From positions 462,770 through 526,769 of the forward strand of contig CAJSYZ010000010.1 in NCBI GenBank assembly GCA_910574455.1: a DNA stretch of 64,000 bases. Reading direction: 5' to 3'. Of the stretch, positions 10,735-21,803 are shown in pieces. Source of the DNA: Trichaptum fuscoviolaceum. Lineage: Eukaryota > Basidiomycota > Agaricomycetes > Hymenochaetales > Trichaptaceae. The notes beneath the pieces were generated by a model. It was not told the origin of the DNA and searched no databases. It was given only the letters and a program-made list of their open reading frames with translations. The position numbers were made by a program, and so were the translations under genes. The stretch's first letter is position 1. Each line of letters starts with the position of its first letter.

Positions 10735-11923
10735 TCAGTTGATAGGAGGCCGTGTAGTATGAATCGTGAACTCCTTCAAGCGTTCATCCCAGTCAATGCC
10801 GTGGAAAATCGTATGTTCTCCGAGATAGTCCTCCCCTATGACCCTGATTTGGCTGGTACGAGGATCGCGAGCAAATGTGTCTGCAGTTCGCTGAAGCGCC
10901 TCCATCTGAAATGCGTCGATCTTGGCATAATCGGCCTCCCCATCCAGCTCCTTCTCGCGGAAGTCGGCAACATAGAGCGGCAGAGAGATCCTGAGTCTGG
11001 CTGCCATGGCGTAGATAAGATCGATCTTGTTGTAGATGGAGATGCCTTCCCAGTAAGACTCTTCCAAAGGCTGGGTGAGCAGGGCCTCGATCATCTTCAG
11101 GAAGCGACCGACAGAGTAAACAGGGCATCCGCCCTCGCCGATTGCTGTGCGTGGAGCGTTGATGACCGCCTTGTACGCTGGCGCTTCTCCTATGGAAACA
11201 TTGACGTGTTCCAAATCTGGGGAGAAAGCGGGAAGGCACTCGAGGTCTGCATGGATGGCATCACTTGGGACCCGAAGTGAAACTAGGGGGTTCCTCATAT
11301 CCCAGTGAACCAAAGACCTCACATACGAACTGCCGACGTGCATAAGAAGCGGGTTAATCCAGCCTGCAGAATGGAGACTATTAGCGAAGCACATGACAGA
11401 ACGATTGGAACGCACTCGGATGTCTGGCTTTCTCTGGAGGTGGAAAAATGAAATGAGGTGCAGTTGACTCAAATGTCTAGGCAATAAGTGAGATCAATAG
11501 GGTAGGGAAAAGGGAGTAAATTACCGAAAACTGCGGTGAGTATAGTGCAGGGACGCTTGGATGCTGAAAAGGACGGGTTACTGCCTTGACTGAGGATGCT
11601 TGTTCCGACAAGACAAGCGTCGTAGGACGAGAAGGAGAATGGTTCTTCGACCGGAGGGGACTACTCTGTAAACTCCCAGGCAACGAACCTGATGTGGTTG
11701 ATCCGGATGCACTGCGAGGTACAAACTCAGGCGCAAGGGCGGAAAGAGTCAACCGGGATGACTTTGGCGTATTATTGACATCTTTAGAGAGAGTAGAGGG
11801 TAGAGACTTTCCCAAACTAGCTGGGTACTTCGGCTTCGATTTGCCGAAAGCTAAGAACCTCGAAGTTGTCGGCGGAGTGTAAGAGGAGTGAGAAGAAGGA
11901 GTGTTGTTGTTGTGAGTAGACAT
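10735..11923 (-). CDS. orphan protein, two exons, 365 aa
   Basis: Exon 1 is 11923-11525 and exon 2 is 11433-10735, with a 91 bp intron (GTAATT ... CACCTCCAG) joining in phase 0. ATG 11923 is chosen because the frame upstream has no other ATG. Residues 1-133 are Ser/Thr/Pro-rich and probably disordered. Residues 134-365 look like a folded alpha/beta domain (GGCPVYSVGRFLKMIEALL, LPLYVADFREKELDGEADY, IRVIGEDYLGEHTIFHGIDW). I do not recognise the family. The clean splice, long exons and a TATA box upstream argue for a real expressed gene. Confidence 0.75.
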
Positions 11924-12051
11924 TATTAGAACGATCGAGCTGGAAGAGGGGGGAATGGGCGAAGCAAGTGAGCGCGCAGCGCTTTGAAGATACAAAAGCA
12001 AGGATGAGGAGATATTCTGCAGTGATGGGCAGCACCTAGACTGACGGCCGT

Positions 12052-12060
12052 CCTTATATA
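12052..12060 (-). promoter_or_regulatory. TATA box for the 365 aa orphan gene
   Basis: On the minus strand this reads TATATAAGG, about 130 bases upstream of ATG 11923. Confidence 0.5.
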
Positions 12061-13288
12061 AAGACGCTGTGGTTCAGATATGTGGTAGTCAAGAATGTGG
12101 TGCATTGTGTACTGTGGATGTGGGCCGTCGGTGGAAAGGAAACCCGAGGCGACTGTGGATGAAGCCCGATCGCATGGAAAATCGTCCACCTTCCGCTCTA
12201 TAGAGTCTACATATCCACCGTGTCAGGTGGATGGGTAAAAACAAATAAACCTGGTGAGATACGGACCTTACAATGTACCACACATCTCCAATGTGGAAGA
12301 ATCCAGCTCCTTTATCTTGTCGAGTGGTACGGACCTCTGAATCTGATGCAGAACGGGTATTCAACAAGTCGTAGGTTTAGATTATCATCAAGGTTGAGTC
12401 CGTTCGCGCAATTGAGTAAGGAGCATCTTCTTTGTCGGGTGATGGAGGATAACCACGGTAAATAGCCTTTAGAGCAGTAGTCGAGGCTTGAAACATGAAT
12501 AGAAAATGGTCCTTCCATTGAATTGCGTTTGCAAATTGAAGGCGTTCTGGATGCAAGTGGTATTGTTTCTTAGAGCTTCAACTTGAGTTCCACTCCTCGA
12601 ATACCACAGTACCAGCACGAAACCAGGGATTAATCATCCGAAATTCGAATGCTGGCAAGCGAGCGGCGTTTATTGACACGTCCCCGACTTGAGATCCTGC
12701 GTACCACAGAAGTAATGTTGCAGTCAATTCCATTGGTACTCTACAGGCTCTACTTCCACTGGTTTCATTTCAGTTTGAACTTGGCCAGCTGCAGAACCCT
12801 GGACGATAAGCAGAAAGCGAGGACTACGAGTTGTAGCACCTTGGGGTCCTCCCGACGTTTAAAATTGTATAGCTCTTGGTAATACATTCTCACGCCTGCG
12901 ACGACACGGAGGAGACAACCTGAGTGCAACTTGAACAACAACTGCCATGGACACCCTTCCTTTTCGAGAAGACTCCTAGAAGAACACACCGAATGAGCGG
13001 ACAAGCGATGGGTGGTGCGAACTACGTTCAGATAATTGTTCGAGCTTTAGGTGTGCTTATAACAGTATCTGTTCTCTCGAGATCAACAAGGGAATTCTCT
13101 CAAAAGGATTATCTCAGGCTGAGCTGTAAACTTGCGCGTTAGGTTTAAATCACATTGAGCAAGAAACACGCCTTAAAATCTTCTCTTCAGATGTCAGTAA
13201 ATATCTCAATTCGTATAGCTTGCATGACTAATCTTTTTATTCCTTCAACGGACACAGATTTCTCAACTATCTACTGGTGCGCGACCGA
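12061..13288. other. intergenic DNA, no gene seen
   Basis: About 1.2 kb containing only short, overlapping frames on both strands, none with a recognisable domain or clear splice partners. It probably holds the upstream region of the leftward orphan gene and the 3' region of the next leftward gene. Confidence 0.5.
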
Positions 13289-13912
13289 TTACTTTAACAG
13301 TTTTGCAAGGTCACCACTTTTCTCAAGCTTTTTGAGAACTCCATCTTTATGTTTGTACCAAGATTTAGCACGCCTCTCTTCTAGAGAGTTATTTGCGCTG
13401 TTATGAACTTCGTTGAAGACTGGAATCTTTGCCTCTATATCCTTTCTCTTGGCTTCTTGGATTTTTTGCAATGCTATCTTTGCACCGGCTTCACCTCCGA
13501 AATGACCCGAGTCCACCGATTGCTCTATGGCCTCTCTTGTGAAAGCTATGCAGTTTCCCTCGCCGTCCCAGTCTTCCGCTGATGTCCATAGGTGCCGTCG
13601 ATTTTCAAGAGAGAGTTTCCCAAGTTCATAAGACACCCAGTCATCGGCAGTGTTCGATGTAAAGCCCCTGAGGCTGAAGCGAAACATAAACCTCTGGGCT
13701 GAGCCAGCTGGCAGTGCGTTATCGTGCTTGATTTCCAAGGTCTTGTGCCCGACACATTCGTTTTTGGCGTTGTATGCTTTCCATGCAATACGCCAGTGCA
13801 ATACTTTTGTTACACTGTTTCGCTTCACAGAAAGGAGAATCGTCTCATCTCTGTTTGGCTCTGGACACTTGTTGAGCTCGGCTTGATCCGCTTTCTCATT
13901 GAATCGCTTCAT
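13289..13912 (-). CDS. uncharacterised protein, 207 aa, copy 1 of a local paralogue pair
   Basis: Single exon, ATG 13912 to stop at 13289. It is clearly related to the protein at 20709-21284. Shared blocks are PEPNRD, then I.SV.RN...KVLHWRIAW, ENR..L..(S/T)AE(D/N)W, GEGNCI(A/S)F and a final VHN/LHN(S/T)A. This copy has about 33 extra C-terminal residues, rich in Lys. There is no signal peptide or membrane segment. I do not recognise the family. It is divergent from an APH-type kinase relic starting 780 bases away, the same arrangement as its paralogue. Confidence 0.7.
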   Translation of the reverse strand: MKRFNEKADQAELNKCPEPNRDETILLSVKRNSVTKVLHWRIAWKAYNAKNECVGHKTLEIKHDNALPAGSAQRFMFRFSLRGFTSNTADDWVSYELGKLSLENRRHLWTSAEDWDGEGNCIAFTREAIEQSVDSGHFGGEAGAKIALQKIQEAKRKDIEAKIPVFNEVHNSANNSLEERRAKSWYKHKDGVLKKLEKSGDLAKLLK

Positions 13913-14688
13913 GGTCTTGCTTATCCTGATGGAAGATAGCTTGAATCAATTCTGTCAACATGATTAAAGATACTCTCACTGACCTTTGAATCTTCAAGGA
14001 AACGTTTTATCTGTTTGGAATTTATTTGCTGTTCCAGGTACTTTGAACGCTATCTGTGTATGATCTTTCGATGAAGGTCATGGTTAGCTTTTATACAGGA
14101 ACATCTGCTGCATCGTAGCCGACTAGGACTTTCGGTGTTTGTCTATGCCTTTGAACCGATTGTGTGGCAATCCTGCTTTCGGCGTAAGTTTAATGGAGGA
14201 ATCAGTCATTGTCGTGCTGTGGTAAGACCTCTTTGCGTCAAATAACGGCCTTTGTACGGCGGTGGTGTGTGCAAGTGGCGAAGACATCATCCTAACGTAG
14301 ACTCGGTACAGATACTATCGGAAAAGCGTCTAATAGGTTGGTTTATTTTTACTTGATTCCAATGCAAACTCCTTTCACCTTTAGCCGAAGACTATGCACG
14401 AGTACAATGCTGATTCCTCTTCCCCAGGTGTATAGGGCCTCAGTCGACAGTTGGAAACGCGATGCCTACTGGGCTCATTGGTGCCACATGGGGTATTTCG
14501 ACATTGCCGATCCGCCACAAGCGGTGGCAGGTACACTGAACTTCGCCTTTTATCTCCTCACACTAGGCCGTATTATCCCCGGAAACATCATCATGTGTCT
14601 GTGTTCATTGTTATGAATGATTTATAGCCTCATGCTACGAATACTTGACCATATATCTTTCCATCCACGATATCTACCAGAAGCGAAC

Positions 14689-15500
14689 ATGGCCTACACC
14701 ATTCCGAACGTGAAAGATCTGATTAAGAGGGAAGGTTCTTACCAAGCAGCCCTCGCCTCATCACGTTATGGTCGTGGACAGTAAACCCAGTCGATCTCAG
14801 CCCTTGTCATCAGATACGGACATGAGAACTGGAATACGGAAGCAGCTGCGATGCAGCTCGTTCGCAAACATACGATCGACCCAGTTCCAAGATTCTTCAC
14901 TTACCTGACTGAAGCGCTTAGAGGCGAGGGTACATTGTGATGGAAAAGGTCTCAGGCATGATTCTTGGTGGATTCATTGACAAGCTGGACGCGTCGTCAG
15001 ATTTAAATACCTCAGCACGGCCGAAGAGGTACCTAGACGAACAACATAACTTTGATTGACAAGGATGGGGACCGACCGGAAAGGGTGGCATGTATCACCG
15101 GAAACACTTCAGTTTCGCTCCAGGACCCATCCGACTCACGTCAACGAAGGAGCTCATGAACCATTATGCGAAACAAGCTGGCACACCTCTGCTTAAACCG
15201 ACCACTTGTCTTCTCGCATGGCGCCCTTCTACCCGAGAGCATCATGTACGATGTAGTGGCAGGGTTACGTCAATCATCGACTGGGAGTGCGTTGGGTGGT
15301 TTTTCTGGAACGCATATATGGCTTCAATACGAGATGATTACTTTCTTCCCCGTCAAAGAAATTGGAGGCTATCTATACAGCCGCTATTGGGTGCTACTCC
15401 GAGGAACTCGATTTCTTAGGATATTACTACCTATATGCTTCTTTAGAGGGAAGTTACAGTATGTCATTCCTGCAAAGTACGCTATTTGTATCTTCTAAGA
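14689..15500 (+). pseudogene. APH-family phosphotransferase relic (full length)
   Basis: Scattered frames match the intact APH-type gene at 18818-19736 in order. ATG 14689 is followed after in-frame stops by YGHENWNTEAAAMQLVRKH (about 14820-14875), by PRFFTYLTEALRGEG, then VSGMILGGFIDKLDAS (about 14950). Further on are RPLVFSHGALLPESIMYD (about 15196-15250) and TSIIDWECVG (about 15275). The catalytic HGD is now HGA, and at least four stops or frame changes break the gene, so it is not functional. It lies divergently to the 207 aa gene on its left. Confidence 0.7.
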
Positions 15501-17226
15501 GCTACACTCTACATCGACTAACTTCTTCTATGCATGTGCTAGTTGCGAATAGTTGGCATAGAAACAATTGTAAATGATTGTATGCCATTCTTCAAGAACA
15601 TGACTGGAGTTCTATCTACAGCGGCTTTGACTAACGCCTACGTGTATGCGCATTGGCTACCCTCTTGCAAAGAGAATCCCAATCTCTCCCCATGAAGCTC
15701 AACGGATGATTGTCAGCTCACGGAGCTGATGAGCGTGGGGGGAAGGGGAGGAGGTGGAAAGCGGAATGTTAATTTAAAACTCCACTAATTTGAATGCATT
15801 GCCGCTGTCGGCACAACTTTAAGAATTGCCACGTTGAACCCTCAGGCTTCCGATAACTGCAGAACTCTCATACGATGCCATGGCCTGGGATTAGGCATCA
15901 TACGAATTCCTCGTATTTGGGTCTTCTTCAATTCTCTCCCTCTGAAGTAAGTCACAATCCTACTAAGCGGTGCGTAGAAACACCAAGTACCATCATCCGC
16001 ACTCAAAGCACAGCCTCAGGCTGAGTGTTTTTGAGCTTAGTACTTAAGCACAGCCACTGCGACTCGTCACGACCCAACTTACCCCTCTGAAGTCTGAACG
16101 GCGATGCATCTTTCGACCATCTACCATGACAACGAGGACAACTTCAAGCTTCACTTGAAGAGATTCTCAGTGCATTATAAATGGAGGCCTTATTATTCTC
16201 GAACTCACCCAAGCTCTCCTCGCTCTAAACCTTTCGTAGTAATGCGATGGGAATCGATGTCCGAGTGGAGGCTTCCATTTTGCACAACTTTACGATTGAA
16301 AATGAGCTTCGGACGTCGGCGCAGTCACAATTGGGCTCACAATCAGAACAATCGTGCTCTCGAGGGCTAATATTTTCTTGCCGGTCCAACTTCAAGTTAC
16401 AGTATCTTGAAGGATGATTAGTCATCATCATTTTCCTCCCCAACCGACATCGTTACTACGTTGTTTTCTTCGTCGTTCAAGTGACTGTTGATGCAGTACG
16501 TCAGAACTCATACTCATATACTGATTTTATATATTGATCAGAGTATATATCTCTTAGTCTATCTGGGAATAACAATTGGTTTATCTTAGCTCAACAAAAC
16601 TCTGACGTAGCCCGGCATGGTACCTGCATCAAGCACTCCTTTGACCATGGTGTAACCTCTTCAGCATGCGGCGCAAATACTGGGACATTGTCTCCAAGAA
16701 CTACACTTGCCTCTTATGATTAGCTTTCTCAGTCTACTATGGTCCATTCACTCCGGACTGTTTGTCACTGATGGCAACATGACGTTGGGGCGACACTCAC
16801 ACAGCCTCCTGTACCCTTCTACCTCCATCTCGGAAAGCGTCGCACGCCTCCGGGCTCTTAGAAGTGACTCGGATAGTCTGCTCCGGGTTTCGAATTCTCC
16901 GTTGTGTCATACCTCCGATGCGCTACCTACGATTCGCTGAGCTTATACCCCGGGCTCACTCGTTATCATACAGCGCAGGCTATACCTTCCGGTGTTTTAC
17001 TATGTGTACCTAAAGTACAACAAGCGTTATCAAGCCTCTCGCGCTTCGCTCTTAACCCAGAGTTAGGACGTGCCGATACTCTAAGATCTAGAACATTTTC
17101 CTAAGTTTCACTGTATGGCGACGCATAACTTCCCGTGGTGCGCTAACCATCTATATTTGCACACAAACTCCGGCTTCATCGTAACGGAATGACTTGGTAA
17201 CATTGGGGAAATACCGTGCAAGAGGC
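15501..17226. other. intergenic DNA, no gene seen
   Basis: About 1.7 kb with short frames only. GCCTCAGGCTGAG occurs near 16013. A plus frame at 16104-16370 (88 codons) and another at 16904-17104 lack recognisable features. Confidence 0.45.
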
Positions 17227-17233
17227 TATAAAG
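17227..17233 (+). promoter_or_regulatory. TATA box for the UbiA-type gene
   Basis: TATAAAG, 77 bases upstream of the start codon at 17310. Confidence 0.5.
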
Positions 17234-17309
17234 ACGGACATCTATGTATTTCTCCTCCTTCCCGTTGCTTTCCTTTACGCTTTAGAATCCGCAATTCGTC
17301 GAGAAGAGA

Positions 17310-18617
17310 ATGACCGGCATACTTTCTGAGTCTTATAGTACGTTCTCTTGCTTGCTTGATGTGTCTCTTGGAACTCACACCGGCGTAACCGATGATGTTG
17401 CTTTCAGTTTCGATTGGATTGAAGTTCTATGAAACCCTCTTAGAATTTGAGGTTCTCTCTCCCGGGCTTCTCATCTTCTGGCCAGCGGGTACTTCCATTC
17501 ACCATTATCAATTTTCCAATAAAATGGGAAGACTGACTATATAACCCATCTTAGCATGGAGTCTTACACTTGTCGCCATGCGCACGAAGATGGCACCGGA
17601 GGAGTACGGTCGTCAGCTGGCTGTCTTTCTTTTGCAGACTCTTGTTGGATATAACGTCGGCAATATGTGGGAGAAGTTCGCGCCTAGCTCCTTTCCTCCA
17701 ATTCCAAGTGAGTCCTCAATACCCCGGTATGACGTCTTCCCAGAGAGTATTTCTAACTTGACTGCCAGAAACGTTTAAGGTTAAAGCCTCAGGAGCGCGA
17801 GAACAGGCTCAGAGAACTCTGTTTGTCGTCCTTGCATTTGAAGTTACGGTCTTCAGTATTCTCATCTGGCCGTTGAATAGACAGGCGTAAGCAGTCTTTT
17901 ATTGCTTGCTATACCTGGAAGGATCCTGATGTTAATGCTTTTCCAGGTTTTGGAATGCAATGCTTTCACTGACGGCCATCAGTGTTATCTCTCCCTTGTT
18001 GAAGCGGGTTTCATTCTGGACACAGGCTGCTCTGAGTGAGCCGTTTCTATATCAATTTGATTTGTTTTCATGATGGCTGACTGAGGGATATACGGTTCAG
18101 GTTTAGCAATGAACTGGTTCCTCGTCGTTGCTTGGGTTGCAAATTATGATATTGACTGGCCAGTGCTGACAACACTGCTACTTGCGTCGCTAAGGTGATT
18201 CCTGATCCGAGTCGATCTCAGTTTTCAAGATACTGCTTTACTTACTTCTCTTTCCTATACTAAAGCTGGTCCTCTCACTACGACTTATACCGTTCTGGCG
18301 ATAAACAGTCAAAGACGTCGTCCACATCGACTCGGAACCTATTAATCATCCTCGGCTATTCCCTCGCATGCATCGCCAGCTTTGCAGCTGTGGGGCTCAT
18401 TACACGTCAGGCTTACCCCTTTTTCCTTCTCTCCGTTCTCGGTGGCGCTACTCAGCTAGCCTGGCAAGTTGCCATGACCGATCGGGATGACCCTTCCTCT
18501 CGCCTCTCCGCGTTTGTCTCAAATGGGACCTGCTTTGGACCTATCGTCTGGTCTGGACTACTCATTAACTACCTGAATGGAACTGAGGGCCTTTCGGCTG
18601 CAGCAGAGTTCATTTGA
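17310..18617 (+). CDS. UbiA-type prenyltransferase homologue, seven exons, 304 aa
   Basis: Exons: 17310-17337, 17408-17488, 17555-17707, 17769-17886, 17947-18035, 18101-18194 and 18266-18617. All six introns are 60-71 bp, GT-AG, and every phase matches. The protein follows the COQ2-like UbiA layout: LLIFWPAAWS (about 29-39), VASGA-like KASGAREQAQ, SPLLKRVSFWTQAAL then AMNW, NYDIDWP, and a C-terminal WQVAMTDRDDPSS with membrane segments between. UbiA enzymes use two Asp-rich motifs to bind prenyl diphosphate through Mg. Here the first is NVGNMWEK (residues 70-77) instead of NDxxDxxxD. The second keeps D194 and D200 but has lost the last pair (DKQSK). The frame is intact, so this may be a diverged or catalytically altered member. 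It could equally belong to meroterpenoid metabolism; no partner genes are nearby to tell. Confidence 0.8.
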
Positions 18618-18817
18618 AACAGTCGGAGGCCCTAATGTGCCCTCGTTGCATGCATTGTGTATCTAATACTCGGCTATCTGTGGTAATCTTTATATTCGCT
18701 TCTAGAAGTAGATACAACTATGTTTGAAAGGGGAGGGGAGGGAGAAGACATACTTGACTGGCCCTTACTTCGAGGCCACGCGTTATAATAACAAATCCAA
18801 AGGTTTACGATACATTA

Positions 18818-19736
18818 CTACTTGCAACAGGAACAACTTAATCTGAAGTTTGAAACATTAGTTAGCACGTTCACTCAGAGCTTGGATGAGCTGAACTCAC
18901 CGCGCATCGGGCAATTCAAAGGTACCGTATACATCTGACATGGAATAATACCAGCTAAAGTTAGCTGCAGCGCGGCCGCAGTCCTCCATAGACGCTGAAT
19001 AGATTGCCTTCCAATTCGGTGCTGTCATCTGCTCTGCTACAAATATGTCCCAAAAGTAAGGGTAGCAGCCTGCATGTTCCCAATCAATTATCGCTGTAAT
19101 GCGATTGCTCTTAGGATCGCACATGATGTTATCGGGGAGTAGGTCTCCATGCGAGAAGACCGGTGGACGCGTAAGGTCTATGTCCGCAACTTCACTATTC
19201 GGAAGCTCTTCATCAGATTGTTTGAGTATCGTCGCAGCCCTAGCAAAGTATTCCACAAATTCCTTCGTCGATTTGATACTGCAAGCACCCATAGCGTAAG
19301 CAAAGTGACCGCCATGGAAGAATCCGTTTTTTCCCGTCATTCCCCATCCTTGATTGTCAAGCACACGGAGCTCTCGTATGTATACCGCCAAGTCATTAGC
19401 AATAGTTTCTACGCCTGGAGCGTCGAGCGTATCAATAATGCTTCGCAAATTGACACCACCCATTTTCTCCATTATGATGTATCCGCACCGAGTCCTTCGT
19501 TTGCCTTCAAACTCCTCGCTGAGGTAGGCATATAGTTGTGGAACAGGAACATTTGTCCTTGCATGAACAAGTTTCATAGCAAGCGCTTCTGTTTGCCATA
19601 CGTGCTCCCCGTATTTTATGATGATAGCTCGACCATTGTGGTTGACCTCCACTGGAACACGGGAGGGGACACCAGGTACGCGCAGTGGTTTGCCAACGGA
19701 AATTAGAGCTTTCACAAGTCCGATATCGAAGTCCAT
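18818..19736 (-). CDS. APH/choline-kinase-like phosphotransferase, 286 aa
   Basis: Exon 1 is 19736-18901. After a 58 bp intron (GTGAGT, branch GCTAAC, end TTCAG) a 25-base exon 18842-18818 adds the tail RLSCSCCK and the stop. The ATG at 19736 is the first in frame. Family features: K41 in AIIIKYG (ATP-binding Lys), E50 on the next helix, EKMGGV as hinge, FSHGDLLPDN with catalytic Asp198 and Asn203, and IIDWEH with metal-binding Asp218. APH-type enzymes phosphorylate small molecules or proteins; many fungal members have unknown substrates. It is divergent from the 20709-21284 gene. Two broken relatives lie at 14689-15500 and 21491-21803. Confidence 0.8.
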
Positions 19737-20449
19737 GGTTATAGTAGTTGACAGTGGCTCTGGCAAATGATGGGGGGTGAGGATCTGAGATTGTCGTTAA
19801 GGATGAACCTGGGGTTGAATCCATCCATTGAACTTCTTATATACATATCGCTTCCAAGTTTGAGTCGGCGACTTCCGGTGTGAACAACTTTAATACTACT
19901 AGTAGTAAAACCGCACGGCTACTAAACATCATCCAACTTTCAAGTGGCGTTTGTTTTATTAGGCAGGAAATATACATATCCACTGAGCCGATATGTATAT
20001 GTATGTGGATGTTCCGACGGCGAAGGCTTACGGCCTGTGACAGACGCGGTGGGACCATCGGATGATCCTTCGACGGTTCTGAACCTAACCGAAGAGAGTA
20101 CAGGCTTTGCGCTACTAGCCTGAGCATGAGCCTGAGCCTGAGTGGCAGTGAGACGGCTACTGATATTAATATAGAGGACTGATGGCGGATGAGGGTATAT
20201 TACCCAGTAATATTGCAAGTACTAGGTGATGCCGGGTTCACTGAACGTCGGTCACCGGCAACGCAGGTTTTGATGAACGATACCTTTCCTCTTCAGCTAC
20301 TACGAGTGGCCCGCCATTGACTTACGCCACCTCACTCATGAAACCGGCCGCGGGATAGTCTCCACCAAAACATAGCCGTGTAGCGGAGGCTTGTTCACTT
20401 GAAACGAACCATTTTTGTTTAGGGGGCGTTATCGCATATTGACTGACAA

Positions 20450-20458
20450 TATAAAAGG
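20450..20458 (+). promoter_or_regulatory. TATA box
   Basis: TATAAAAGG, about 250 bases upstream of the ATG at 20709. It is the strongest TATA match in this stretch. Confidence 0.5.
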
Positions 20459-20708
20459 TTCTGAGTCTTCCTTAGCTATGCAGCAGAGAACAGACGTACC
20501 TCAAGCCCGTCCGACGTAGAGCAACAGTGTAAGCTATCTAAATCCATACACTATCGAATAATCCACTGTCGTCTCATACTAGCACAGACAGTTGCCTCAG
20601 ATATTGCACTTCCAGAACTTACGTGAGAGCACCAAGATCTTTGAATAATCACCGTGAGCTAGAAAGTGCATAGTCCACTTGTGTATGCTGATAAAAACTT
20701 TACAACAG

Positions 20709-21284
20709 ATGTACCGGAACATTGAGCGATACGAAGCACAGAGTGACCAACAAATACTTGATGCCTACCCGGAGCCGAATAGAGACATGATGATATTCAT
20801 CAGCGTAACAAGAAACATTAAAGATAAGGTATTGCATTGGCGTATAGCTTGGGAAGCTGTCGATCCAACTGGGAAAGTAGCTGGCTACAAGGTCCTGGAA
20901 GTCAAATCAAACCGAATTGGTACCTTGGGAGCTTCCGCAACAGACAGCAACGACTTCGTCATTCGATTCAGTTTCAGACCTCATGTTTCAACGTCTATGG
21001 CACGTTGGCATAACTACGGTCTTTGGTTTATGAGTCCTGAAAACCGTGAAAACCTGAGGGCGACGGCAGAGAACTGGGAATACAATGGCGAAGGAAACTG
21101 CATATCCTTTGTGATGCAAACAGTATATGACCTAACTGATGCAGGTGCATTTGGGGAAGGTGATGCAGTCAAGCGTGCTGTCAAGAACCAGCTTAGAATT
21201 GCGTGTGCGGATGATTTAGCCACCGGATTGAAATATTTCCATGATCTCCACAATACTGCAACAATGGCACTGCAGCTTATATAG
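20709..21284 (+). CDS. uncharacterised protein, about 191 aa, copy 2 of the paralogue pair
   Basis: ATG 20709 is chosen because it aligns with the start of the 13289-13912 protein; an in-frame ATG at 20685 would add eight residues. Shared blocks are PEPNRD, KVLHWRIAWEA, SPENRENL.ATAENW, NGEGNCISF and DLHNTA. It stops at TAG soon after LHNTATMALQLI, so it lacks the Lys-rich C-terminal tail of its paralogue, either by truncation or by an unseen splice. The sequence TTACAACAG just before the ATG could be a splice acceptor for a 5' UTR intron. The family is unknown to me. Confidence 0.65.
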   Translation: MYRNIERYEAQSDQQILDAYPEPNRDMMIFISVTRNIKDKVLHWRIAWEAVDPTGKVAGYKVLEVKSNRIGTLGASATDSNDFVIRFSFRPHVSTSMARWHNYGLWFMSPENRENLRATAENWEYNGEGNCISFVMQTVYDLTDAGAFGEGDAVKRAVKNQLRIACADDLATGLKYFHDLHNTATMALQLI

Positions 21285-21490
21285 ACAACTTGGCTTAAAA
21301 AGAGAATGTATGAGAATACTGCAAAGTAGTAGAAGTACGTTTTATTACCCATGACTTGAAGATAGATAGATTTTTTTGTTTTGTAATAAATGATTGGTGT
21401 TGAAAGATGAAGATCAGGTTTACATAACATATTGCTGATCTGGCTCACTCATACAAGTCGTAAATCCTACGGATTTCTAGTACTCCTAAC

Positions 21491-21803
21491 TTCTCGTATG
21501 GCATTCAAGTTGGCGAATTGCTACCCGGGACTATTATGCTCGACCGTACAAGTGGCCGGATTACTTCGATCATCGATTGGGAGTGTATCGGAGGTTATCT
21601 ACATTTCTGGAACGTATTTATCGCGTCGCGACAAATTGCCTCCCCTTCTTCTCCGGCTGGCTTTCTACAGAACCGCTAAGGGGCGTTACTCCAAGGAAGT
21701 CGAGAAATTTGGATCTTACCACGCATATGCCCATCTGGAAGGAACACATATGATATCAATCTCGAACAGACCTTTCTTTTCTCTAGTGAGACGACTCCCC
21801 TAA
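21491..21803 (+). pseudogene. APH-family C-terminal fragment
   Basis: One frame reads FSYGIQVGELLPGTIMLD, then GRITSIIDWECIGGYLHFWN, which aligns with the catalytic and metal-binding region of the intact APH gene. HGD is lost and a stop follows about 50 codons after the Asp motif. Only the C-terminal part is present. IDWEC is shared with the 14689-15500 relic, against IDWEH in the intact copy, so the two broken copies are probably closer to each other. Confidence 0.6.
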
